This document shows positions 1-7,996 of a DNA stretch of 64,000 nt, piece by piece. The notes under the pieces are model-generated. The model made no database searches, was not told the origin of the DNA, and was given only the letters and a program-made list of their open reading frames with translations. Numbering within the stretch: the stretch's first letter is position 1; every line of letters starts with the position of its first letter. The position numbers were made by a program, and so were the translations under genes. The stretch is from Hymenobacter wooponensis (GTDB lineage: Bacteria > Bacteroidota > Bacteroidia > Cytophagales > Hymenobacteraceae): the NCBI RefSeq assembly GCF_004745865.1, contig NZ_SRKZ01000004.1, positions 744,001 to 808,000 of the forward strand. The letters run 5' to 3'.

Positions 1-347
1 ATTTCGTGCAGTTCAACTACTCCATTCTCGACCGCCATGCCGAACAGCGCCTGCTCCCAGCCGCCGCCGACCGTGGAGTGGCTACGCTCATCAACCGCCC
101 CTATGGTGAAGGCAGCCTGCTTACCCGCGTAGGCCACCACCCGCTGCCCGGCTGGGCCGCGGAGCTGGGCATTACCAGCTGGGCGCAGTTCCTGCTGAAG
201 TTCATTCTTTCCCACCCCGCCGTTACGTGTGTGATTCCCGGTACCAGCAACCCAGCGCACCTCCAGGACAACCTGCGCGCCGCCGAAGGTCCGTTACCCG
301 ACGAAGCCACCCGCGAGAAAATGGCGGCCTACGTGCGGACTTTATAG
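1..347 (+). CDS. Aldo/keto reductase, C-terminal part (5' end outside window)
   Basis: The reading frame is open from the left edge, so only about the last 115 codons are present. The segment VQFNYSILDR followed by GVATLINRPYGEG and, near the end, CVIPGTSNPAHLQDNL matches the last third of aldo/keto reductases: the strand and helix that bind the nicotinamide, and the cofactor-phosphate loop (IPGTSNP). The catalytic Asp/Tyr/Lys/His tetrad lies upstream of the window. An in-frame GTG at base 6 is not a start, because the homology continues through it. A strong terminator follows about 65 bases after the stop. The exact substrate cannot be told. Confidence 0.8.
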   Translation, partial: FVQFNYSILDRHAEQRLLPAAADRGVATLINRPYGEGSLLTRVGHHPLPGWAAELGITSWAQFLLKFILSHPAVTCVIPGTSNPAHLQDNLRAAEGPLPDEATREKMAAYVRTL

Positions 348-411
348 CAACCTGCCAGAAGCCCTCCCTCTGCTCTGACTGCCTTACAAGCAGCTTAATC
401 AGAACCATGCT

Positions 412-447
412 AAAAGTGGCCTAGCGTGCAGCTTAGGCCACTTTTTT
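412..447 (+). terminator. Rho-independent terminator after the aldo/keto reductase
   Basis: The stem AAAAGTGGCCTA pairs with TAGGCCACTTTT across a 10-base loop and runs directly into a T tract. Both arms contain the GGCCTA motif that recurs through the window. The A-rich left arm means it could also stop transcription on the minus strand. Confidence 0.8.
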
Positions 448-614
448 GTTCTACTCGACAATAACGACCTGCTGGTAAGGCCGTACTGCCTATCTCGTAG
501 GTTGCGGCTTCGGGTGGTGATGAAGGCTTTGTGGGAAAGTCGGCCTGAGCTCTAGGCTTCTATCTGAAGCCGCACCTACACCTATCTTTTTATCGGCGCT
601 TTTCTTCTGTGGCT

Positions 615-1730
615 ATGAACAGCATGAACCTCAAGCTCAAACCGCTTCACCAACAAACTATTGTTATTACGGGCGCTTCCAGCGGTATTGGCCTTGTAAC
701 GGCGCGTATGGCCGCAAAAGAGGGCGCCCGAGTGGTGTTAGCCGCCCGCAACGCTGAGGCATTGCGCCAACTAGCTCAGGAAATTAATAGCCAGGGCGGA
801 CAAGCGTTGGCAGTACCTACCGATGTGGGTAGTGAGGAGGATATGATGCGGCTGGCCGCAGCCGCTCAGGCGGAGTTTGGAGGCTTTGATACGTGGGTAA
901 ACAATGCGGGTGTATCCATTTTCGGGCATTGCGATGAGGTGAGCATTCCCGACATGGAGCGCATGTTCGCCACCAACTTCTGGGGTACGGTGTACGGCTC
1001 CCGGCTGGCGGTGCAGCACTACAAGCAACGCCAGGAGCCCGGTGCCCTCATCAACATCGGCAGCTTCTTCGGCGACCGGGCCACGCCGGTACAGTCCACT
1101 TACTGCGCCTCCAAACACGCCCTGCACGGCTGGACGAATGCCCTCCGCATGGAGCTGGAGGTAGAAAAGGCGCCGGTTTCCGTTACGCTTATTCACCCCG
1201 GCCGCATCGACACGCCCTATAACGAACACGCCCAGAGCTATTTTGAGCAGCAGGTAGCTCACCGCGGTATGGTGTACCCACCCGAGGCCGTAGCGGAGGC
1301 TATCCTATTTGCGGCCGCCCATCCTAAGCGCGACATGTACGTGGGCTTTCAGGCCAAAGCCCTCACGCTGGCTGGCCACCTGGCTCCGCGCATCATGGAC
1401 AAAGTAATGGAGGCCCTGATTTACCCAACGCAGCTGGACCCCAAACGGCCCTCGCGCAATGCCGAAACCAGTGCCTTGCATAAAGCCGGTTACGGCCTGC
1501 ACGAGCGTGGCTCGCACGAGGGCTGGTTCCGCTCCCGTAGCCTCTACGTGAAAGCCGAGAAGCACCCGCTGCTGGCCGCCGCCGCTGTAGCCGGCCTGAG
1601 CACTGTCGCCTGGCTGCTCACCAAATCACGCAACGCCAGCAATGGCACTAGCAGGATTGATGCTGATAGCAGCATCACCACCAAGGAAAACAGCATTGAG
1701 GCAGACGAGCCTGTTGTTGCGCAGGTCTAG
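615..1730 (+). CDS. SDR-family oxidoreductase with C-terminal membrane anchor
   Basis: Classical short-chain dehydrogenase/reductase. The NAD(P)-binding TGASSGIG is at about residues 19-26, NNAG near residue 97, and the catalytic YCASK follows a conserved Ser. The SDR fold ends near residue 260. A roughly 110-residue extension follows, containing a hydrophobic stretch (HPLLAAAAVAGLSTVAWLL) that looks like one transmembrane helix, and a polar tail. The protein is therefore probably membrane-tethered with its catalytic domain in the cytoplasm (inference). ATG at 615 was chosen over GTG at 609; ATG at 624 is also possible. The gene stands alone with its own terminator. The substrate is unknown. 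Confidence 0.85.
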   Translation: MNSMNLKLKPLHQQTIVITGASSGIGLVTARMAAKEGARVVLAARNAEALRQLAQEINSQGGQALAVPTDVGSEEDMMRLAAAAQAEFGGFDTWVNNAGVSIFGHCDEVSIPDMERMFATNFWGTVYGSRLAVQHYKQRQEPGALINIGSFFGDRATPVQSTYCASKHALHGWTNALRMELEVEKAPVSVTLIHPGRIDTPYNEHAQSYFEQQVAHRGMVYPPEAVAEAILFAAAHPKRDMYVGFQAKALTLAGHLAPRIMDKVMEALIYPTQLDPKRPSRNAETSALHKAGYGLHERGSHEGWFRSRSLYVKAEKHPLLAAAAVAGLSTVAWLLTKSRNASNGTSRIDADSSITTKENSIEADEPVVAQV

Positions 1731-1742
1731 GCTACTAGTTCA

Positions 1743-1766
1743 CAGCCTAAGCCCTAGGCTGTTTTT
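1743..1766 (+). terminator. Rho-independent terminator after the SDR gene
   Basis: The short hairpin CAGCCTA / TAGGCTG has a 5-base loop and is followed by TTTTT. It starts 13 bases after the SDR stop codon. Confidence 0.7.
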
Positions 1767-1809
1767 CTACTCTACCGAACCGCATAGCCTGCCAGCTCTT
1801 AGGTACCAT

Positions 1810-2175
1810 ATGCTGCACTTCCCTCAACCTATTTCGCCCAAGGCCCACGCGTACTTCGACGCGTGGGCCTTTCCGGCTATACTGGGGCTGGCTGCCTGGA
1901 TGTGGCGCCACAACCGGAAAGCTGCCGCCCTAATTGCGGCCAACGGCCTGCTGGAAGGTACCACGGCGGCCCTCACCAACTTTCCACCGCCCGGCCCCTT
2001 CCCCGTCTTCAGCTTCCGCACGCACATCCGTATTGGGCTTGTAGGCGCGCCGGTGTTTCTTGCCGTCAGCAGCTTGGTGCCGGGTATTCCGTGGCGACAC
2101 CGGCGAGTGGTGCTAGGCCTGGGGTTGCTTCCCATTCTTATAAATGGTTTAAGCAACCCTCACTCTTCTCGCTAA
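1810..2175 (+). CDS. Small membrane protein, function unknown
   Basis: A 121-residue protein with about three hydrophobic segments (around residues 16-32, 36-52 and 95-115) separated by short charged stretches such as MWRHNRK and IPWRHRR. The frame remains open upstream to 1642, but that part overlaps the SDR gene and follows its terminator. ATG 1810 is the natural start and gives a protein with a hydrophobic first half. I recognise no family motif. The next gene starts 114 bases downstream on the same strand, so co-transcription is possible but not shown. Confidence 0.6.
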   Translation: MLHFPQPISPKAHAYFDAWAFPAILGLAAWMWRHNRKAAALIAANGLLEGTTAALTNFPPPGPFPVFSFRTHIRIGLVGAPVFLAVSSLVPGIPWRHRRVVLGLGLLPILINGLSNPHSSR

Positions 2176-2289
2176 ACGCATTGTTAGCGGCTTAAAGGCA
2201 TTTTTCACTGGTTTAACGCCGGATGAGCCCCATCTACGTAACCTACAGCCGATGAGCGAGGTACGCATGGAGGAACTAACCAGTGCGCT

Positions 2290-3492
2290 ATGAAATCTTT
2301 TGACCAGTTTTCTGCCGCCTCCCGCCGGGAGTTTATGCGGACTTTATCCTTAGGCCTGGGCGCCACCCTGGTCGGCACCTCGGCTATAGGGGGGCCGTTA
2401 TCGTGGCTAGAAGAAATCAGCTACGGGCCCGCCAGCCTGGATGCGCTACAAAGCGGCAAGCAACTGGGTGTGGCCCTGGTAGGCCTGGGCAAGTATAGTA
2501 CGGGCCAGCTGGCACCCGCGCTGCAGCAAACCAAGCTCTGCAAGCTGGCCGGCATCGTCACGGGTACGCCCAACAAAGCGGCACAATGGAAAAAGCAGTA
2601 CAGCCTCCCCGACAAAAACGTCTACGATTACAAGACCTTCGACCGCATTGTCGACAACCCAGATATTGACATCATTTATGTAGTGCTACCCGTAGGCTTG
2701 CACGCCGAGTACGTGGAGCGGGCCGCGCGGGCGGGCAAGCACGTCATCTGCGAGAAGCCCATGGCCCCTACTGCCGAGGAGTGCCGCCGCATGATTTCAG
2801 CCATGCAGAAAGCGGGCAAGAAATTCAGCATAGGCTACCGCCTGCACTTTGAGCCTCACCACCAGGAAATGATGCGCCTGGGCCAGCAACAGGCCTACGG
2901 ACCTATCACCAAGCTCACATCCGACAATGGCTTCCGCTTTGGCAACGATACGCCCTGGCGCGTGGATAAAGAGTTGGCCGGCGGCGGTCCGCTCATGGAT
3001 ATGGGCATTTACAGTGTGCAGGGCGTGATTTACACCAAAGGCCAATTGCCGGTTTCCGTCACGGCCAAGCTGGCGCCCAACCCCGACCCCAAAGGCTTGT
3101 TTAAGGAGGTAGAGGCCGGCGTGAATTGGCAGATGCAGTTTGCCGATGGCGCCGTGGCCAACTGCCGCACCAGCTACGCCGAAAACATGAATAGCCTCCT
3201 GCGGGCCGAAGCCAGCAAAGGCTTCCTGGAGCTGCAGCCCGCCTTCGGGTACGGCGGCATCGACGGCCGCACCAGCAAAGGCCCCATGAACCTGCCCAAC
3301 GTGCCCCAGCAAGCCCGCCAGATGGACGACTTCGCCGACTGCATCCTCAATAACAAACCCACCCGCGTGCCCGGCGAAATGGGCCTCCGCGACGTGCAGA
3401 TTCTGCAAGCCATCTACCGTGCCGCCGAAACCGGCCAGAAGGTCTCCACTAAGGACATCCAGCAGGTACTAGACAAAACCAACAGCCGCTAG
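2290..3492 (+). CDS. Gfo/Idh/MocA-family oxidoreductase with Tat-type signal
   Basis: A 400-residue NAD(P)-dependent oxidoreductase of the glucose-fructose oxidoreductase type. The N-terminus has a twin-arginine motif (SRREFMRTL) before a hydrophobic stretch, so export of the folded, cofactor-loaded enzyme by Tat is likely. The Rossmann motif VALVGLGKYSTGQ lies at about residue 60. The family hallmark CEKPMAPTAEECRRM, whose Lys is catalytic, is near residue 155, and the C-terminal alpha/beta domain follows. Related exported enzymes act on sugars or sugar derivatives. The convergent GH43 gene just downstream fits a sugar-processing setting but is not proof of a shared pathway. Confidence 0.85.
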   Translation: MKSFDQFSAASRREFMRTLSLGLGATLVGTSAIGGPLSWLEEISYGPASLDALQSGKQLGVALVGLGKYSTGQLAPALQQTKLCKLAGIVTGTPNKAAQWKKQYSLPDKNVYDYKTFDRIVDNPDIDIIYVVLPVGLHAEYVERAARAGKHVICEKPMAPTAEECRRMISAMQKAGKKFSIGYRLHFEPHHQEMMRLGQQQAYGPITKLTSDNGFRFGNDTPWRVDKELAGGGPLMDMGIYSVQGVIYTKGQLPVSVTAKLAPNPDPKGLFKEVEAGVNWQMQFADGAVANCRTSYAENMNSLLRAEASKGFLELQPAFGYGGIDGRTSKGPMNLPNVPQQARQMDDFADCILNNKPTRVPGEMGLRDVQILQAIYRAAETGQKVSTKDIQQVLDKTNSR

Positions 3493-3530
3493 GCCAGTAG
3501 TAGCCAGTTCCAATATACACGCTTGCCCAA

Positions 3531-3635
3531 AGCACGTCATCCTGACGAAGGAAGGATCCTATCACGTTGGCACGAGGCGCTAGGCCAGTTGTTCTTACGT
3601 GAGTAGGTCCTTCACTCTGCTCAGGATGACGTGCT
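3531..3635. repeat. Dispersed palindromic repeat, copy 1
   Basis: About 105 bp, starting AGCACGTCATCCTGA and ending TCAGGATGACGTGCT, so the ends are inverted repeats. The centre holds GGCACGAGGCGCTAGGCCAG. The same outer ends and core occur at 51334-51430 (core inverted) and 57298-57402. It lies between convergent genes and could fold into a long hairpin. Confidence 0.85.
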
Positions 3636-3680
3636 AGAGTGAGGCAGTTTACCCTAAACGGGTCAAGCTCAAAAAGTCTA

Positions 3681-3720
3681 AAACCAACAAGCCCGGACCT
3701 GCGCTGCAGATCCGGGCTTG
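3681..3720 (-). terminator. Terminator of the GH43 gene
   Basis: The hairpin CAAGCCCGGA / TCCGGGCTTG, read on the minus strand, is followed by TTGGTTTTA. It lies just downstream of the stop codon of the minus-strand GH43 gene. Confidence 0.65.
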
Positions 3721-3743
3721 CTGTTGTTGATACGCTAGGCCAC

Positions 3744-4865
3744 TTAGGGGTTGAGGGTTTCAAAACCACCGTCGGGCTTACGCTTCAGCTCCGTCACTTT
3801 CACGTTGCGGAGCCAGGTTTTGTTGGAGAGCTCCGTGTCGTGATAGAAGAGGTACCACTTGCCGTCTTTCTCGATGATGGAGTGGTGAGTCGTCCAGCCT
3901 TGCACGGGGTTCATGAGCACACCCTGGTAGGTGAAGGGACCGTAGGGCGAGTCGCCGGTGGCGTACACCAGCAGGTGCGTGTCGCCGGTAGAATAAGAGA
4001 AGTAGTACTTGCCATTGTACTTGTGCATCCAGCCACCCTCGAAGAAGCGGTGCGTGTTGTCGCCCGACAGGAAGGGCTTGCCATCTTGGCCTAGAATTTG
4101 GATTTCCTTCACCGGCTCATCAAAGCGCAGCATATCCGAGCTCAAGCGCGCCATTTTCGGACCGAGTGCCGTTTCTTTGGCGCCTGGCTCCTGCATTTTG
4201 GGGTTGCTGGCGTCGTACTTACCAGAACGCCAGCGCTGGAGTTGTCCGCCCCAGATGCCGCCCATGTACATGTAGGTTTTGCCGTCGGTGTCGGTGAACA
4301 CGGCCGGGTCGATGCTGAGGCTGCCCTCAATCGGCTTGGGCTCCGCCTTGAACGGACCCGTAGGCGACTTGCTGGTGGCCACGCCAATCCGGAATACGTC
4401 CTGCTTGTCCTTCACGGGGAAGTACAAATAGTAGGTGCCATTCTTGAAAGCGGCATCGGGCGCCCACATCTGGCGGCCAGCCCATGGCACATCCTTCACA
4501 TCCAGCGCCACCCCATGGTCGGTCACTTTTCCATTCACGCTGTCCATGGACAGAATGTGGTAGTCGCGCATGGCAAAATGGTCGCCGTTGTCGTTCTCCG
4601 GCATCCCCGTCTCAATGTCGTGCGAGGGGTAGATGTAGATTTTACCGTTGAACACGTGAGCCGAGGGGTCGGCAGTGTAGATTTCTTTGATCAGCGGCTT
4701 GGCCAGATACTTCTGCCCGCCAGTAGTGGAGGCTGCGGCCGTGGCGCTGGTATCGGCGGCCGTACCGCTGGCTGCGGTTTCGCTGGAGGAGGAGTTGCTT
4801 TGGCAGGCGTTGAGCAAGGACAGCGCGGCCAAGGCGGGAAGGGCCGGCTTCAGGAAGTGGGACAT
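3744..4865 (-). CDS. Glycoside hydrolase family 43 lipoprotein
   Basis: A 373-residue protein with a lipoprotein signal (LLNAC, acylated Cys21) and a Ser/Thr/Ala-rich linker to about residue 50, followed by a five-bladed propeller of GH43 type. Candidate catalytic residues are Asp66 in TADPSAHVF (general base), Asp186 in SIDPAVFTDTDGK (pKa modulator) and Glu276 in FFEGGWMHK (general acid). Family members cleave arabinosyl or xylosyl side chains or xylo-oligosaccharides. The specificity here is not readable. It is probably anchored in the outer membrane and may process plant polysaccharide fragments. A good Bacteroidetes promoter lies 66 bases upstream. Confidence 0.88.
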   Translation of the reverse strand: MSHFLKPALPALAALSLLNACQSNSSSSETAASGTAADTSATAAASTTGGQKYLAKPLIKEIYTADPSAHVFNGKIYIYPSHDIETGMPENDNGDHFAMRDYHILSMDSVNGKVTDHGVALDVKDVPWAGRQMWAPDAAFKNGTYYLYFPVKDKQDVFRIGVATSKSPTGPFKAEPKPIEGSLSIDPAVFTDTDGKTYMYMGGIWGGQLQRWRSGKYDASNPKMQEPGAKETALGPKMARLSSDMLRFDEPVKEIQILGQDGKPFLSGDNTHRFFEGGWMHKYNGKYYFSYSTGDTHLLVYATGDSPYGPFTYQGVLMNPVQGWTTHHSIIEKDGKWYLFYHDTELSNKTWLRNVKVTELKRKPDGGFETLNP

Positions 4866-4930
4866 AGTGGGTGAAAAGAGCGAATGATGGAAAGAGCAGA
4901 ACAGCCGGTCTTAGCTTGCCCTGATACCAT

Positions 4931-4960
4931 CAAATATAGAAACCTTCAATTACCGCCAAT
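4931..4960 (-). promoter_or_regulatory. Bacteroidetes-type promoter for the GH43 gene
   Basis: Read on the minus strand, a perfect -7 box TATATTTG (4931-4938) is preceded by an 18-base spacer and a -33 TTG within ATTG (4957-4960). This matches the Bacteroidetes consensus TTTG-N17-20-TAnnTTTG. It predicts a 5' leader of about 60 bases. Confidence 0.5.
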
Positions 4961-5142
4961 AAAGCCGCAAAAGACCTTCTCCCCAGATAAACTATCTAAT
5001 CGTTTGTGATAGACAATCGGTAACGTTTCCGATAGCTATCCTTTCAGAAATACCCAATTTTTTGTCTTTCGTCACAGCTATACATTGTTGCTTAGTAGGT
5101 CAGAAATCGTAGATAATAGGCGCCTTGCTGAAGCTAGGCCAC

Positions 5143-5619
5143 TTACTTTCTATAATAGGTTTCTACATACCCATCAGGTCTTTCCTGGTCAATGCGCAGC
5201 GTGCCAGACACCTCGCTCACCCGGTACCGATTAACCAACACCACGAACCCCGTGTCGGGAGCCGCTAGATACAACCGCCGCCGCACGGTAAGAATCAGGT
5301 GCTGTTGCGCATCAAGCCAGCTTCTCTCCTGTCGCAGAATAAATTTGGTGGGCACGCTGCACTGGTCCGCATCACACTGCACGAACATACTATCCCGCGT
5401 GAACGAAAGCGTGCGTTGCGCCCCGACTATTGCGGGTGTCAGCACGTCTTTACCCGTGAGCCCTCCTACGCTAGATATCCATTGCCATTCCCCAAAAATC
5501 CCCGTCGGCTCCGGCTCGCCGCCGCAGCCGCTTGCCGAGAGCAGGAGGCCTACTGCTAGGTGGGGCAGTAAGGTCCGTAGGCGTTTACTACTTAGCAGGC
5601 CACTTCTGATTGCTTCCAT
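5143..5619 (-). CDS. Predicted lipoprotein, function unknown
   Basis: A 158-residue protein with a signal peptide ending in LLLSASGCGG, so Cys32 is the likely lipidation site. The mature part begins GIFGEWQWISSVGG and runs as short beta-strand-like segments with two cysteines (CDADQC). This reads like a small lipocalin- or META-like barrel of the kind common in Hymenobacter, but I cannot assign a named family. It ends in a Lys soon after VETYYRK. It stands alone, with the T9SS-exported protein gene ending upstream on the same strand. Confidence 0.6.
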   Translation of the reverse strand: MEAIRSGLLSSKRLRTLLPHLAVGLLLSASGCGGEPEPTGIFGEWQWISSVGGLTGKDVLTPAIVGAQRTLSFTRDSMFVQCDADQCSVPTKFILRQERSWLDAQQHLILTVRRRLYLAAPDTGFVVLVNRYRVSEVSGTLRIDQERPDGYVETYYRK

Positions 5620-5726
5620 TTATCAGCATTATATAACGTAATGGTTTGTTTTAACAAGGTTATCGATTGGCTACCCGAGCCCATATCGGAAGGAGGAATA
5701 GCAATATCCTGTTCTCACCTCTTTGC

Positions 5727-7250
5727 TCAATACTTAAGTAGCTTATGGCAGCTTCGGGAAGCAGAGCCCACTTGCACTTCCACCCAATACACGCCGGCCG
5801 CCAAGAAGGCAATATTTACCTGCTTATCCTGCGCGGTTTCTGTCATCGACCGTACCAAAATCCGCCGCCCCAGCGCGTCGTAAATAGCCAGCCGATAGGG
5901 AGCGGCACAACCGTCGCCGACTTGCACCCGGAAGGATTCAGTGGTGGGATTAGGAAAGATGCTCACCTCCGCCTGTTCACATGGGCTTTCTGGCTCAGGC
6001 GGCGCTTCGAGTCCGTTGAAATAGTGCTGCAAAAAATTAGGTAGCCCTGGACCCAGACTGCCAGGGCGAAAGTCTACGGTCTGGTACCGGATGCCACAGG
6101 CATAGCCCCGCCGGTTAGGGTAGGGAATGACATACAACTTGTCACCGATTACCGACGTCGTGGCATCCTCATAACCGCTGGCCCCATACAGGCGACCATC
6201 TAGGCCTAGCTGCCAGGCATAAAAGCCAGAGACGCTTTGCTCTCTAGAGTTGATGTTGGTAGCCGGGTTGCCCGCCACCACACTTTGCCCCGAGGCCGCG
6301 ATGGCCGCATCATCGCCGGCCTGCAGATCATACTGCACCACAACGTTGCGCTCTCTCCGCTCCCGGTTGAAGAACCGATAATCCTGGGCATATAGCTTCG
6401 TATTATCGGGCGAGAAAGCCACCCCTCCCCCATCAAACAACTGCCCTAAGGAAATGAAGTGGCTAATGTTCCCTGTGGCCGGGTCAAAGTCGAACAAGCT
6501 CAGCGGTATCTCTAGGCTAGGGGTCGAATAGGCCAGGTGGCGCCCATCGGGGGAGGCACGCAGGAAACCGGAAAGGGCCCGGAAGAAGTCGGTCCGGCGT
6601 AGCTCTGGCCCCACGGCCACCCGCTGAGCCAGCCGCACGCCGGCTGGGTCTACTAAGAACACTTGGAAGTACGCGCCCGGCCACTCGTGAACCAGTACCC
6701 AGTAATCGCGGCCGTTAGCGTGGCGAATGGCAGTGAGCTGTTCCGTAAAAGTACCCGGGAGGTGGCGATTCTTCTCTGTTTCCACTACATCGCCCAAGCC
6801 ACCAGCCAAGCCCATATCGATGCGGGAATAAAAGAGATTCGTTTCCCGCTCCGGCGGGGGCAACGCGAGGCCGAGGGTGAAGAGGTAATACTGCTGAGGC
6901 TGCCCCGGCACCGGTAGAGTCAATGCTCCTTGGAAGACATCCCGAAAGGTGGGCAAGCCCTCGCCATGGGGCATTACTTGGTGCTGGCGGTTCCAGACCT
7001 GTTCACCATTAGAATAGAATAGCAGTTCCCCCGTCTGCCCATCCGAGATGACGACTGAGGGGAACGTGGTCGTCATGGCACTGCCCGTTATCGGACGGGG
7101 AGCGCCGGCTGAGAAGTCCCAGCCACCTTTATCGCCAAAGAACCAATACGTAGCCTCTTTCTGAGCTAGCGCTCGTTGCTGTAGCAATAGCAAAAACAAG
7201 AGAAGGCAGGATGCCCTTCCTCTCTGAGTAATAACAAACCTATAACTCAT
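5727..7250 (-). CDS. Secreted T9SS-sorted protein with beta-propeller-like body
   Basis: From ATG 7250 the product is 507 residues. It has a signal peptide (hydrophobic LLLFLLLLQQRALAQ), a long WD/PD40-like body with motifs such as GRHLAYSTPS and VAFSPDNTKLYAQDYRF, and a C-terminal type A sorting domain beginning SIFPNPTTESFRVQV and ending in LLKY. The sorting domain predicts export by the type IX system and removal or attachment at the cell surface. The opening EATYWFFGDKGGWDFS is typical of surface proteins in Cytophagales. The open frame runs on to 7325, but that part lacks signal-peptide character, so 7250 is the likely start. Function unknown. Confidence 0.75.
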   Translation of the reverse strand: MSYRFVITQRGRASCLLLFLLLLQQRALAQKEATYWFFGDKGGWDFSAGAPRPITGSAMTTTFPSVVISDGQTGELLFYSNGEQVWNRQHQVMPHGEGLPTFRDVFQGALTLPVPGQPQQYYLFTLGLALPPPERETNLFYSRIDMGLAGGLGDVVETEKNRHLPGTFTEQLTAIRHANGRDYWVLVHEWPGAYFQVFLVDPAGVRLAQRVAVGPELRRTDFFRALSGFLRASPDGRHLAYSTPSLEIPLSLFDFDPATGNISHFISLGQLFDGGGVAFSPDNTKLYAQDYRFFNRERRERNVVVQYDLQAGDDAAIAASGQSVVAGNPATNINSREQSVSGFYAWQLGLDGRLYGASGYEDATTSVIGDKLYVIPYPNRRGYACGIRYQTVDFRPGSLGPGLPNFLQHYFNGLEAPPEPESPCEQAEVSIFPNPTTESFRVQVGDGCAAPYRLAIYDALGRRILVRSMTETAQDKQVNIAFLAAGVYWVEVQVGSASRSCHKLLKY

Positions 7251-7378
7251 CTTATCAAGTAGATATACAACAACTGTACAATAAGATAGCAGCCTTTCAC
7301 CGGAAAAGCTATCAGCGTCAGACAACTAGGCCCATGTTTCCGCAGAAGTACCTTTACCTAAATAATAACCTCCCATAG

Positions 7379-7726
7379 CTACCACCGAATATTATGCAAA
7401 AACGTGTCGAGCTTTTCGCGTAAGGTACCAGCGGGGTACCGCCGGACAAACTCAGCCTCCAGATCAGGACGAGCATAATAGGTTAATTCCCACTGATAAC
7501 CATCGGTAGCTGTGTGCTCCCGACGGATATGCAAAGCCTCTCGGTGCGGCTCGATCTGCTCATATAGGCTAACCACTAACCAATACATTGAAGTGTAGGC
7601 ATACAGTCGCTCGGCGGTACCGTTTGCTCGCCAATAGCGCACTACATTAAGCAGTTCCTTTCCTTCCTCCCAATGGAGGTAATGTGCTTCAATATCTGAC
7701 CAGGGGCGGGCGTGCACAGGTGCCAT
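7379..7726 (-). CDS. Hypothetical 115-residue protein
   Basis: A soluble, acidic and aromatic-rich small protein (MAPVHARPWSDIEAHYLHW at the start) with a largely helical pattern and no signal peptide or membrane segment. No motif was recognised. Its coding character is good: no rare-codon clusters and normal GC at third positions. It lies upstream of the T9SS-exported protein gene on the same strand, separated by about 130 bases, and is divergent from the protease gene across an AT-rich spacer. Confidence 0.55.
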   Translation of the reverse strand: MAPVHARPWSDIEAHYLHWEEGKELLNVVRYWRANGTAERLYAYTSMYWLVVSLYEQIEPHREALHIRREHTATDGYQWELTYYARPDLEAEFVRRYPAGTLREKLDTFLHNIRW

Positions 7727-7869
7727 TAGTAAGGAATATATGTGTTAACCTGAAGCCTGTGTGGCTTAGCATAAGGAAACGGGTTTTGCCAAGAGCCGGA
7801 CAGTTAATAGTTGAAGATAGCTATGCTCCCTAGTTGCGATGAGGTATTTGCAACTGCTGGCGCTAGGCT

Positions 7870-7985
7870 AGAGATATACTTGAATATCAGGTGTATATGA
7901 CTATTCCTAATTCATTTCATTTATCAATGAAATTACATTATATATTTATATAATTATACATTGTGCTATCAATTCCTTTCTTATC
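7870..7985. promoter_or_regulatory. AT-rich regulatory spacer upstream of the secreted protease
   Basis: Roughly 100 bases are strikingly AT-rich compared with the rest of the window, including runs such as TTATATATTTATATAATTA around 7930-7950 and the small inverted repeat ATTTCAT/ATGAAAT. No perfect TAnnTTTG box was found; TACATTG at about 7957 is a near miss. It probably carries the promoter and possibly a DNA-bending or regulator site for the protease gene that begins at 7997. Confidence 0.4.
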
Positions 7986-7996
7986 CTCTACTCTTT

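Noticed and set aside
1642..1809. Start of the small membrane protein at 1642
   Set aside because: It would overlap the SDR gene and read through its terminator; ATG 1810 gives the natural N-terminus.
2797..3408. Minus-strand 203-codon frame inside the Gfo/Idh/MocA gene
   Set aside because: Antisense shadow in a GC-rich gene; the sense strand carries the clear family motifs.
4098..4874. Long plus-strand open frame of 258 codons opposite the GH43 gene
   Set aside because: It is the antisense shadow of the GH43 gene, with His/Val/Gly-biased composition and no domain.
7930..7960. AT-rich run as a phage or plasmid insertion site
   Set aside because: No direct repeats, integrase or tRNA end nearby; it is best read as a promoter region.
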